Position numbers and translations under genes: made by a program. Shown in pieces: positions 1-6,151 of a DNA stretch of 9,986 nt. The notes beneath the pieces are model-generated. The model worked only from the letters and a program-made list of their open reading frames with translations. It was not told the DNA's origin and did no database searches. The first letter of the stretch is position 1. Each line of letters opens with the position of its first letter. This DNA is from PUMD01 sp964599275 (GTDB taxonomy: Bacteria; Bacillota; Sulfobacillia; SLMV01), in the NCBI GenBank assembly GCA_964599275.1, contig CAZRFK010000071.1, forward strand, positions 1 through 9,986, given 5' to 3'.

Positions 1-2
1 AT

Positions 3-80
3 GAACGAACTTTAGACCTGCTGGATGCTTTAATAAGTCGTTTGGATTGGGAGACAGTTCAGAGTTTCCGCAGGGGATGA
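3..80 (+). CDS. C-terminal end of an unrecognised upstream gene (partial)
   Basis: An open frame enters from the left edge at base 3 and ends at TGA 78-80, giving 25 residues beginning ERTLDLLDALI and ending QSFRRG. The leucine-rich amphipathic pattern looks like a terminal helix of a real protein, and the other two forward frames look less protein-like. It is on the same strand as the cluster and ends 145 bases before the next start. The family cannot be identified from so short a tail. It could be a regulator or the last gene of a preceding operon. Confidence 0.35.
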   Translation, partial: ERTLDLLDALISRLDWETVQSFRRG

Positions 81-143
81 AGATGTTTCGACCGTCTGCA
101 GAGATTTAACCCGCAGATGCCGCTGGAGAAACAGTGAAGGTCG

Positions 144-165
144 TGAAACTGATTTCATCGTTTTT
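144..165 (+). terminator. Weak candidate terminator hairpin
   Basis: TGAAA (144-148) and TTTCA (153-157) can pair around a CTGA loop. A run of five T residues follows at 161-165 after TCG. The position, between the end of the upstream gene and the candidate promoter, fits a terminator. The stem is only five mostly A-T pairs and the T run is interrupted from it, so it would be weak at best. Confidence 0.18.
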
Positions 166-174
166 CTGAATGCG

Positions 175-192
175 TTGTGACGCGGATTGTGA
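175..192 (+). repeat. TTGTGA direct repeat, possible operator
   Basis: TTGTGA occurs at 175-180 and again at 187-192, a 12-base period with CGCGGA between. The second copy overlaps the candidate extended -10 element just upstream of the first SDR gene. Two spaced identical hexamers on a promoter are a common operator layout, but two short copies can also arise by chance. No regulator gene in the window can be paired with them. Confidence 0.3.
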
Positions 193-196
193 TAAT
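188..196 (+). promoter_or_regulatory. Candidate extended -10 promoter of the cluster
   Basis: TGTGATAAT matches the extended -10 consensus TGnTATAAT at every fixed position except one. There is no recognisable -35 hexamer 16-18 bases upstream, which is tolerated by extended -10 promoters. Initiation would fall near base 203 and leave a leader of about 20 bases containing the TGGAGG ribosome binding site (213-218) of the gene starting at 226. It is the only promoter-like element found in the 145 bases before the cluster. Confidence 0.38.
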
Positions 197-225
197 GGTC
201 AATAAGTTTTGTTGGAGGTATAGAT

Positions 226-978
226 ATGAGATATGAAGATAAGGTTGTAATGATCACGGGGGTTGGCAGAGGCATAGGTAAAAGTTTGGCCCGGTCCTTC
301 GCGGAAGAGGGAGCCAATCTATCGCTTCTTGAACTCGATCCCGAGACAGGTCAGAAGACTCTGGAAATGGTTGAAAGTCTGGGGGCTTGTGCTGAATTGT
401 TTGTTGGCGATGTTTCCGACGCCGAACGCGTGCGAGAGATGGTCAGCGATACAGTTGAAAAGTGGGGGACTGTAGATGTACTGGTCAACAACGCCGGCAT
501 TCAGGCTCCCAAGGAACCCTTCCTGGAAACGTCTTTGCAAACATGGGAAAAGACGCTCTCTGTGAATTTGACCGGCTTTTATCTGATGACCAGGGAAGTC
601 GCAGAGGTCATGAAAGATGATGGGGGAGGGTGTGTAGTTAACATCTGTAGTATATGCGGTAAGGTCTTTTTCCAGGACAACCTGCCCTACGATGTTTCCA
701 AGGGAGCAGTTCGCAGCCTTACTGGTGCTGCTGCCCTTGACCTTGCGCAGTATGACATAAGGGTAAACGGCGTGGCTCCGGGTTGTGTGGATACTGAGTT
801 AAACGAGGAAACGCTATCTGATCCCGGAGCAGAGGAAGAAATAGCCAGCGATATCCCCCTGGGGCGCATTGCTCAGCCAGAAGATGTCAGCAGAGCAGTT
901 CTCTTTCTGGCTTCGCCTGATGCCGCATACATAACAGGAGCAATTATACCGGTCGATGGAGGATACACCTTAAAGTAA
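226..978 (+). CDS. Short-chain dehydrogenase/reductase (SDR), first of a tandem pair
   Basis: A 250-residue classical SDR, the usual family length, expected to be a cytoplasmic NAD(P)-dependent alcohol/carbonyl oxidoreductase. Seen in the sequence: the Rossmann dinucleotide motif TGVGRGIG (11-18), Asp62 of the adenine-contacting GDV, NNAG (88-91), and the catalytic tetrad Asn114, Ser142, Tyr155 and Lys159 with normal spacing. The APG motif lies at 184-186 and the C-terminus contains VDGG. An acidic residue (Glu36) closes the second beta strand, which in this family favours NAD(H) over NADP(H); that preference is inference. The start at 226 is supported by TGGAGG seven bases upstream. The next gene begins 15 bases after the stop, so the two are probably co-transcribed. 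Automatic annotation would likely say 3-oxoacyl-ACP reductase or glucose 1-dehydrogenase, but the substrate cannot be told, and a fatty acid synthesis role is unlikely in this context. Confidence 0.93.
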   Translation: MRYEDKVVMITGVGRGIGKSLARSFAEEGANLSLLELDPETGQKTLEMVESLGACAELFVGDVSDAERVREMVSDTVEKWGTVDVLVNNAGIQAPKEPFLETSLQTWEKTLSVNLTGFYLMTREVAEVMKDDGGGCVVNICSICGKVFFQDNLPYDVSKGAVRSLTGAAALDLAQYDIRVNGVAPGCVDTELNEETLSDPGAEEEIASDIPLGRIAQPEDVSRAVLFLASPDAAYITGAIIPVDGGYTLK

Positions 979-993
979 TTTAGGAGGATTAAT

Positions 994-1749
994 ATGAAAT
1001 TAGAAGGCAAGGTTGCACTTGTAACCGGCGGAGCGCGGGGCTTGGGCGCTGCTACCAGCCTAAAACTCGCCGATGAAGGTGCATCAGTAGTGGTCAATGA
1101 TGTTGACCTTGAACTGGCGCAAGAACTGGCCGACAACCTAGAGGAAAGAGGAGTGCAGGCAGAAGCTATCAGGGCAGATGTTTCTCAAAAGGACCAGGTT
1201 ACCGACATGGTGGAGCAGATTGCTGACAGGTTTGACCGGATCGATATTCTGGTCAACAATGCCGGGATCCTGGATAACAGTTTGCTGGTGGATATGTCAG
1301 AAGAACAGTGGGACAGGGTCATAGACATCAATCTTAAAGGCAGTTTTTTATGCGCCCAGGCTGTTGCTCCCTTGATGATGCAGCAAAAGGCGGGGGCAAT
1401 CGTCAACATATCTTCTGAAGCCGCCTACGGAAGCAGCAGAGGACACGCAAATTATTCCTCTTCCAAGGCAGGAATAATTGGGTTGACCAAGACCATGGCG
1501 ATAGAACTTGGGCCATTTGGCATAACAGTGAATGCAGTTGCTCCCGGTTTTATCAAGTCGGACATGACCTACGATCTGGGCGAGGAGCTGGGAAAAGATT
1601 TCGATGAGTGGATAGAGGAACGCTCTCAGGGCATTCCACTCCGTCGGGTTGGTGAGCCGATGGATGTGGCCAATGCCGTCTACCTGTTGGTATCCCCAGA
1701 AGCCGGTTACATAAATGGGGAGATAGTCCATCTGCAGGGAGGTCCGTGA
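994..1749 (+). CDS. Short-chain dehydrogenase/reductase (SDR), second of a tandem pair
   Basis: A 251-residue classical SDR. Seen: TGGARGLG (11-18), Asp62 in ADV, NNAG (88-91), Asn113, Ser141, Tyr154 and Lys158 (YSSSK), and APG at 183-185. Asp36 after the second beta strand predicts NAD(H) use. An acidic stretch at about 193-210 forms the substrate-binding loop and differs clearly from the first SDR, so the two probably accept different substrates or act on successive steps. The C-terminal VDGG is replaced by LQGG, a mild deviation away from the catalytic site. AGGAGG at 982-987, six bases before the ATG, fixes the start. Tandem SDRs of this kind commonly oxidise and reduce hydroxyl/keto intermediates in catabolic clusters. 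A FabG-like name would rest on similarity only. Confidence 0.93.
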   Translation: MKLEGKVALVTGGARGLGAATSLKLADEGASVVVNDVDLELAQELADNLEERGVQAEAIRADVSQKDQVTDMVEQIADRFDRIDILVNNAGILDNSLLVDMSEEQWDRVIDINLKGSFLCAQAVAPLMMQQKAGAIVNISSEAAYGSSRGHANYSSSKAGIIGLTKTMAIELGPFGITVNAVAPGFIKSDMTYDLGEELGKDFDEWIEERSQGIPLRRVGEPMDVANAVYLLVSPEAGYINGEIVHLQGGP

Positions 1750-1757
1750 GCGCGGAC
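1742..1757 (+). repeat. Small inverted repeat across the SDR stop codon
   Basis: GTCCG (1742-1746) and CGGAC (1753-1757) are perfectly complementary around a six-base loop that contains the TGA stop of the second SDR. No T run follows, so it is not an intrinsic terminator. It could form a small 3' end or attenuating structure, or be chance. Confidence 0.25.
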
Positions 1758-1869
1758 GGGACAGAAGGCTTATCTAACAATATCTGAAGCGTCAATCTGG
1801 AGTGTTGTTCACCCGGATAGCGACCAATTCTGCCGACTGACAGTACTGGTTCAGACAGGGGGCCATGAA
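1750..1869 (+). other. 120-base intergenic region before the binding-fold gene
   Basis: This is the longest gap between genes of the cluster; the others are 1-44 bases. The frame of the downstream gene stays open back to the SDR stop, but these 40 codons contain no ATG, GTG or TTG and encode no hydrophobic signal-like segment. The eight-base palindrome CAGTACTG lies at 1841-1848, flanked by CTGA (1837-1840) and TCAG (1851-1854), just ahead of the AGGGGG ribosome binding site (1857-1862). A minimal reading frame, ATG AAA TGA at 1865-1873, overlaps the gene's own start. No convincing sigma-70 promoter was seen. The region may hold a secondary promoter or operator. Confidence 0.4.
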
Positions 1870-2982
1870 ATGATAACTTACGAGATCGGCTGTTCCACCG
1901 CACTGTCCGGGGTGGAGCGCCAGCATGGATTGGCGGTAAAACGCGCCGCCCAGATCGCACTCAAAGATAGCAAAGCGGAGCTGGATCTTCCATTTGACCT
2001 GACATTAAATGTGGTCGATGACGGTGCCGATGAAGATGCAGGTCGCCAGGCTGCAGAAAAACTCATCAGAGATCCACGGGTCATGGCAGTGGTTGGCCCA
2101 AATGGAAGCGACGCCGCGAAGGCCGCTGCCCCCGTTTACGCTGAAGCGGAGTTAGCTCACATCAACGTTACCGCTTCCGCTGTTGGATTGGCGGAAAGGT
2201 ACGACACGTTCTTTCGAGTTATCCCCGATGATGATTATCATGCGGAAGCACTGACACGGTTTGCCATAAGCTATCTGGACGCCAGCACACTGGGTATAGT
2301 CAATGATGATACGGTTTTCGGCAGGGGTTTGGGGAGTCTGGTACAGGAGAAATATCAACAGCTGGATTTGAAAATCACCCAGCGAGTTGAAGTGGCAGGC
2401 GGGAGTACTGAGGTCAATCGGCAGGTTGCCAACATAGCAAAGAATCCACCTGAGGTGCTGTTTTTCGCCTCGCTGGAACCGGAGGCTGAGCTGATGGTTG
2501 AGTCTTTGAGGAATGCCGACGTCAGTAGTATTTTTCTCGGCACCGATGCCCTGAAACCCTCCCGTTTTCTGGTGGATGAACAAACCAGCATACCCACTTA
2601 TCAGACAAATGTGTCAGCTGATGTAAAGCGCGAGGAGAGGGCTGCTGCTCTCGCCGGAAAATACAGAAATGAATACGGAGAAATACATCCAGTTTACATT
2701 GCCGAGGCTTACGATGCCGTCAGATTGATAGTCAGAGCGATTTGTACCTGTTATAAGCAGGGCACCGTCAGCCGTCCGGCGGTATTACAAGCCTTGAAAA
2801 AAACTAGAGGCCGGTGGATGTCTGGCGATATACGATTTTCTGATGTCGGCGAAAGGGTCAATCCTTCCGTGAATTTCTACAGATATGTTGATTGCCATGA
2901 GCCGGAGTTTTTGGGGTCACTAAAAGAACTAATAGATGATGACGTTGGTTATTCAAACTCACACCCGGAAAGAGGTAGTTAA
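1870..2982 (+). CDS. Leaderless LivJ/AmiC-like ligand-binding protein (Peripla_BP_6 fold)
   Basis: A 370-residue protein with the two-lobed type I periplasmic binding fold used for branched-chain amino acids, amides and related ligands. Seen: an N-terminal strand and ligand loop at 4-14 (YEIGCSTALSG), then a helix at about 20-31; VVGPNGSDAAKAAAPVY (74-90), the conserved lobe-1 turn; an INVTAS strand (98-103); FRVIPDDDYHAEAL (115-128); and AYDAVRLIVRAI (280-291) in lobe 2. The mature fold starts at residue 3, and there is no signal peptide, lipobox or transmembrane segment. An upstream extension contains no usual start codon. It should therefore stay in the cytoplasm. The known precedent is AmiC, a cytoplasmic amide sensor of this fold. 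A transport subunit that has lost its leader is the alternative. The next gene starts one base after the stop, indicating translational coupling. AGGGGG at 1857-1862 supports the start. The fold is near certain; the sensor role is inference. Confidence 0.85.
   Translation: MITYEIGCSTALSGVERQHGLAVKRAAQIALKDSKAELDLPFDLTLNVVDDGADEDAGRQAAEKLIRDPRVMAVVGPNGSDAAKAAAPVYAEAELAHINVTASAVGLAERYDTFFRVIPDDDYHAEALTRFAISYLDASTLGIVNDDTVFGRGLGSLVQEKYQQLDLKITQRVEVAGGSTEVNRQVANIAKNPPEVLFFASLEPEAELMVESLRNADVSSIFLGTDALKPSRFLVDEQTSIPTYQTNVSADVKREERAAALAGKYRNEYGEIHPVYIAEAYDAVRLIVRAICTCYKQGTVSRPAVLQALKKTRGRWMSGDIRFSDVGERVNPSVNFYRYVDCHEPEFLGSLKELIDDDVGYSNSHPERGS
2971..2976 (+). promoter_or_regulatory. Ribosome binding site choosing the aminotransferase start
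   Basis: AGAGGT, seven bases before ATG 2984, lies inside the last codons of the preceding gene. It favours 2984 over the in-frame ATG at 2936, which would add 16 residues unlike the family and overlap the upstream gene by 47 bases. The family's N-terminus aligns with the shorter form. Confidence 0.65.
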
Positions 2983-2983
2983 A

Positions 2984-4150
2984 ATGGATAAGTATGTGGC
3001 AGATAGATTTTCTAATTTTACAAAATCAAAAATACGCCAGATGTTCTACCTGGCAGGGGAATACGATGATGTCGTCAACCTTGCCATCGGTGAACCTGAT
3101 TTTGATACACCGGAATTCATAATAAACTCAGCGCTGCAGGATGCACTGGATGGTTATACCCATTATACGCACACGGCTGGGTTTGCCGAGCTGAGAGAGG
3201 TCATAGCTGACAAGTTCAGGTCGGACAATGACCTGGATGTGCAGGCCGACCAGGTGATGGCTACGGTTGGTGCCAACAACGCCATGGCCCTTTCAATGCT
3301 GGCCACCCTCAATCTCGGGGATGAGGTTTTGTTCCCAGATCCTGGCTTTCCCAACTACTCTGTACAGATTCAGCTGGGTGGTGGTGTCCCCGTTCCCATC
3401 AGGACCGACGAAAGCAATGGTTTTCAGATGACTCCTGAGTCCTTGCGTGAGGCCATCACTTCCAAAACAAAAGCCATTCTGGTCAATTCACCGAATAACC
3501 CTACCGGTGCCGTTTATTCCGAGGAAATTCTGGCGGGTATTGCCGAAGTGGCGCGCGAAAATGACCTGCTGGTCTATTCGGATGAAGTTTACGAGAGTTT
3601 CGTCTACAGCGGTCAACACTACAGCATCGCCAGCTTTGAAGGTATGAGCGAACGATGCATCACCATCAACGCCCTGTCAAAGTCGCACGCCATGACCGGA
3701 TGGCGACTGGGCTATGCGACCGGTCCAAAAACCATCATTGATGCCATGATCAAGCTGAACGAAAAGATAAACACCTGTCCCTCAAGTGTTGCCCAGAGGG
3801 CTGCACTCGCCGCCCTGCAGGGCCCCATTGAGCCGGTTCAGGAAATGGCCAGGGCATACGAAGAACGCCGCGATATTCTGGTAGATGGTCTGAATGAGCT
3901 TCCGGGGGTGTCATGTTACAAGCCCCGGGGTAGTTTTTACGTGTTTCCCAACATAAAAGACCTGGGGATAACCTGTGATGATGCGGCCATGCAGATCCTG
4001 GAAAAGGCCCGGGTGGTCAGCGTCCCCGGTTCCGGTTTTGGCTCAGCAGGTAAGGGGTATCTGCGGATGTGTTGTACGGTTTCCAAGGAGGAAATAACTG
4101 AGGCGGTGCGTCGCCTGAAAGACGCCTTCGAAAACGGATTAATAGGTTGA
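2984..4150 (+). CDS. PLP-dependent aminotransferase, class I/II (fold type I)
   Basis: A 388-residue cytoplasmic aminotransferase of the aspartate aminotransferase family (I-gamma-like), which moves an amino group between an amino acid and a 2-oxo acid using pyridoxal phosphate. Seen: NLAIGEPDFDTP (32-43), the substrate-side N-terminal motif; a YTHYTHTAG segment (58-66); VNSPNNPTG (167-175) with Asn172 for the cofactor; YSDEVYE (198-204) with Asp200 to the pyridine nitrogen and Tyr203; ALSKSHAMTGWRLGY (230-244) with the Schiff-base Lys233 and phosphate-binding Arg241; GSFYVFPNI (316-324); and Arg361, which binds the substrate carboxylate. All key residues are present, so it should be active. 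Which amino acid it uses cannot be read from the sequence. It starts one base after the binding-fold gene, suggesting coupled translation. In context it may deaminate an amino acid freed by the downstream hydrolases, or interconvert an amine intermediate with the SDR products. Confidence 0.95.
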   Translation: MDKYVADRFSNFTKSKIRQMFYLAGEYDDVVNLAIGEPDFDTPEFIINSALQDALDGYTHYTHTAGFAELREVIADKFRSDNDLDVQADQVMATVGANNAMALSMLATLNLGDEVLFPDPGFPNYSVQIQLGGGVPVPIRTDESNGFQMTPESLREAITSKTKAILVNSPNNPTGAVYSEEILAGIAEVARENDLLVYSDEVYESFVYSGQHYSIASFEGMSERCITINALSKSHAMTGWRLGYATGPKTIIDAMIKLNEKINTCPSSVAQRAALAALQGPIEPVQEMARAYEERRDILVDGLNELPGVSCYKPRGSFYVFPNIKDLGITCDDAAMQILEKARVVSVPGSGFGSAGKGYLRMCCTVSKEEITEAVRRLKDAFENGLIG

Positions 4151-4157
4151 TTTTACC

Positions 4158-4172
4158 AGTATTTGTCATACT
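4158..4172 (+). repeat. Inverted repeat between aminotransferase and flavoenzyme genes
   Basis: AGTAT (4158-4162) and ATACT (4168-4172) form a perfect five-base inverted repeat around TTGTC. It sits in the 43-base gap, upstream of the AAGGAG ribosome binding site (4181-4186). There is no T tract. It could be a small operator or a hairpin affecting local mRNA processing; chance is also possible. Confidence 0.25.
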
Positions 4173-4193
4173 ACAAGATTAAGGAGTGTTCAG

Positions 4194-6131
4194 ATGTATT
4201 CAAGACTATTTTCTCCCATTGAATTACGGGGCAAACGCCTGAAAAATAGAATCATCCAGCCTGCCATGTCCGCACATATGGCTGATAAGGATGGAAAGGT
4301 CACCGAAGCAGAGATAGCTTTTGAGGAAAGACGAGCCAGAGGCGGTGTCAGCCTCATGGTTCTGGGTGCCGCATCCGTCCATCCTTCCGGCCGGTTTGGC
4401 GGCGAAATTGGTGTGCATTCGGATGAGATGATCGACGGACTTTCACGGCTGGCCGACAGTGTCAAACAGCATGGGGCAGTTGCCTCCCTACAGCTGCACC
4501 ACGCCGGCAGACAGACTTCACTGCAAGCCATTGAAGGAGATGAACTGCTGGCTCCGTCTGCCGTACCCTGTCCCACCAATCCAGTCACTCCCAGAGCGCT
4601 CACAGACGAGGATATCGAGGAGGCCATAGACTGGTTTGTGCAGGGTGCTCGCAGGGCTGTGGAGGCCGGCTTCGAGGCACTGGAAATTCATGGTGCCCAC
4701 GGGTATCTGCCGGCGCAGTTCCTGTCCCTTCGCTCCAACAAACGAACTGACAAATGGGGAGGGAGTCTCCAAAACAGGGCCAGATTTCTCCGCCGAATCA
4801 TCGCTGGCGTGCGCGATGAGGTGGGGGATGAAATTATTCTGGGAGTTAAAATATCGGGTACAGAGTTTGATGACGATGGGCTCACTATACAGGACACCAG
4901 ACAGATTGCCCAGATAATACAACAGGCTGGAGCGGATCTGATAACTGTTTCCGCTGGTACTGCCCCCTACTATACAGTGGTTCCCAACATGAGCTTTTCG
5001 CGAGGCTGTTACGTAGATATGGCCGAGGAGATAAAGAGTCAGGTGGATATAGCTGTTGCGGCTATAGGTAGAATCACCACTCCGGAAGTGGCTGAGGAAG
5101 CACTCGAAAGAGGCGCTGTTGACATGGTGTGTGTGGGGAGGGGTCTGATCGCTGATCCCGATTGGCCGAAAAAGGCGAAAAACGGCCAGCGCAGCGATAT
5201 CCGACTGTGCATCGGCTGTAATAAGGGGTGTCAGAATCCGGCTCGAGAAGACCGCGCCTTAGCCTGCCTGATGAATGCCAACGCTGGCTCGGAGCTTAGC
5301 AGCGTTGAACAGCCAGATGTCGACAGACGGGAAGTTGTGATCATTGGTGGTGGGCCGGCTGGTCTTGAGGCAGCCAGGGTGGCAGCTGCTAACAGCCATG
5401 ACGTAACCCTTTATGAAAGAGAGGCCTACTGGGGTGGGCGTCTGCGACTCGGGGCAAAGGTTCCCCTGAAGCACGAATACAATACCGGAATAGAATACCT
5501 GGTAAATCAATGCCGCAAACATGGAGTGGACATGAATTTGAATGCACACGTTACCCCGCAGGACATTGCGGAGCTTGATCCAGATGTAGCCGTTGTGGCC
5601 ACTGGCGCTGTTTCCTCCCAGCCTCCCATCGAAGGACTGGAGTCAGATAACGTTTTCACCGCCGATGATGTGCTGAAGGATGAATTCGTGGAGATAGGAG
5701 ACTCGGTGGTAGTTATCGGCGGCGGTTCTGTGGGCGCAGAAACTGCCCATTACCTGGCTGTCAGGGGACACCAGGTGTGCATCGCTGAAATGCTGGACGA
5801 CTGGGGGGATGGAATGCCCCCGGATTCAAAGTGGCATCTGAAACAGGCCCTGCAGCAGTTCGATGTGGACATACACCTCAATACCACTGTTGAATCAGTA
5901 GAAGATGGCACAGTCCTGGCCAGATGCGATGGAAATGAGATGAGGTTGAGTGCTGATTCGGTGATAATCGCAGCAGGAGCACAGGCCAACAATGATTTTG
6001 CAGAGACGCTCAGAAAGAATGCTGCTGACGTCGAGGTTATGGTGGCAGGAGATGCTGATGAGGTACGGGATGGTCTCGAAGCCGTATCTGACGGTTCACA
6101 AGCAGCTAAGCAGATCGGTCGTGTGCGTTGA
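4194..6131 (+). CDS. FMN/[4Fe-4S]/FAD oxidoreductase (2,4-dienoyl-CoA reductase / enoate reductase / TMADH type)
   Basis: A 645-residue three-part redox enzyme, the normal length for this family. Residues 1-330 form the old-yellow-enzyme FMN TIM barrel, with EIHGAHGYLPAQFLS (164-178, Tyr171 in the usual acid/base position), NKRTDKWGGSLQNRARF (182-198) and VGRGLIADPDW (314-324). Cys339, Cys342, Cys346 and Cys358 are spaced to bind a [4Fe-4S] cluster. Residues 380 onward hold an FAD-type Rossmann motif (GGGPAG, 385-390), an ATG motif at 469-471, a second NAD(P)-type motif (GGGSVG, 509-514) and a terminal GD (619-620). Electrons would run NAD(P)H-FAD-[4Fe-4S]-FMN-substrate, or the reverse. Ser26 stands where trimethylamine dehydrogenase has its FMN-linking cysteine, so covalent FMN is not expected. 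Relatives include FadH, clostridial enoate reductase, bile acid BaiCD/BaiH and N-methylproline demethylases; the substrate is open. AAGGAG precedes the ATG by seven bases. Confidence 0.93.
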   Translation: MYSRLFSPIELRGKRLKNRIIQPAMSAHMADKDGKVTEAEIAFEERRARGGVSLMVLGAASVHPSGRFGGEIGVHSDEMIDGLSRLADSVKQHGAVASLQLHHAGRQTSLQAIEGDELLAPSAVPCPTNPVTPRALTDEDIEEAIDWFVQGARRAVEAGFEALEIHGAHGYLPAQFLSLRSNKRTDKWGGSLQNRARFLRRIIAGVRDEVGDEIILGVKISGTEFDDDGLTIQDTRQIAQIIQQAGADLITVSAGTAPYYTVVPNMSFSRGCYVDMAEEIKSQVDIAVAAIGRITTPEVAEEALERGAVDMVCVGRGLIADPDWPKKAKNGQRSDIRLCIGCNKGCQNPAREDRALACLMNANAGSELSSVEQPDVDRREVVIIGGGPAGLEAARVAAANSHDVTLYEREAYWGGRLRLGAKVPLKHEYNTGIEYLVNQCRKHGVDMNLNAHVTPQDIAELDPDVAVVATGAVSSQPPIEGLESDNVFTADDVLKDEFVEIGDSVVVIGGGSVGAETAHYLAVRGHQVCIAEMLDDWGDGMPPDSKWHLKQALQQFDVDIHLNTTVESVEDGTVLARCDGNEMRLSADSVIIAAGAQANNDFAETLRKNAADVEVMVAGDADEVRDGLEAVSDGSQAAKQIGRVR

Positions 6132-6140
6132 GCAGTTTTG

Positions 6141-6146
6141 AGGAGG
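6141..6146 (+). promoter_or_regulatory. Ribosome binding site choosing the DUF885 start
   Basis: AGGAGG lies five bases before ATG 6152. A TTG at 6128, in the same frame and overlapping the previous stop, would add eight residues but has no such site in front of it and would place this perfect Shine-Dalgarno inside the gene. ATG 6152 is therefore preferred. Confidence 0.75.
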
Positions 6147-6151
6147 CTGAC

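Noticed and set aside
226..1749. The SDR pair as fatty acid synthesis FabG genes
   Set aside because: No acyl carrier protein, FabD, FabF or other lipid gene is in the window. The resemblance is the general SDR motif set.
1348..1960. Two overlapping reverse-strand open frames opposite the second SDR and the gap after it
   Set aside because: The sense frame carries every SDR catalytic residue. The antisense translations show no recognisable domain and overlap each other.
2936..2983. In-frame ATG at 2936 as the aminotransferase start
   Set aside because: It would add 16 non-family residues and overlap the previous gene by 47 bases. ATG 2984 has a well placed AGAGGT.
4194..6131. Bile acid 7-dehydroxylation (bai) operon, suggested by SDRs plus a BaiCD/BaiH-like flavoenzyme
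   Set aside because: There is no CoA ligase, CoA transferase, BaiE-type dehydratase or bile acid transporter nearby, and the peptide-type hydrolases and aminotransferase do not fit.
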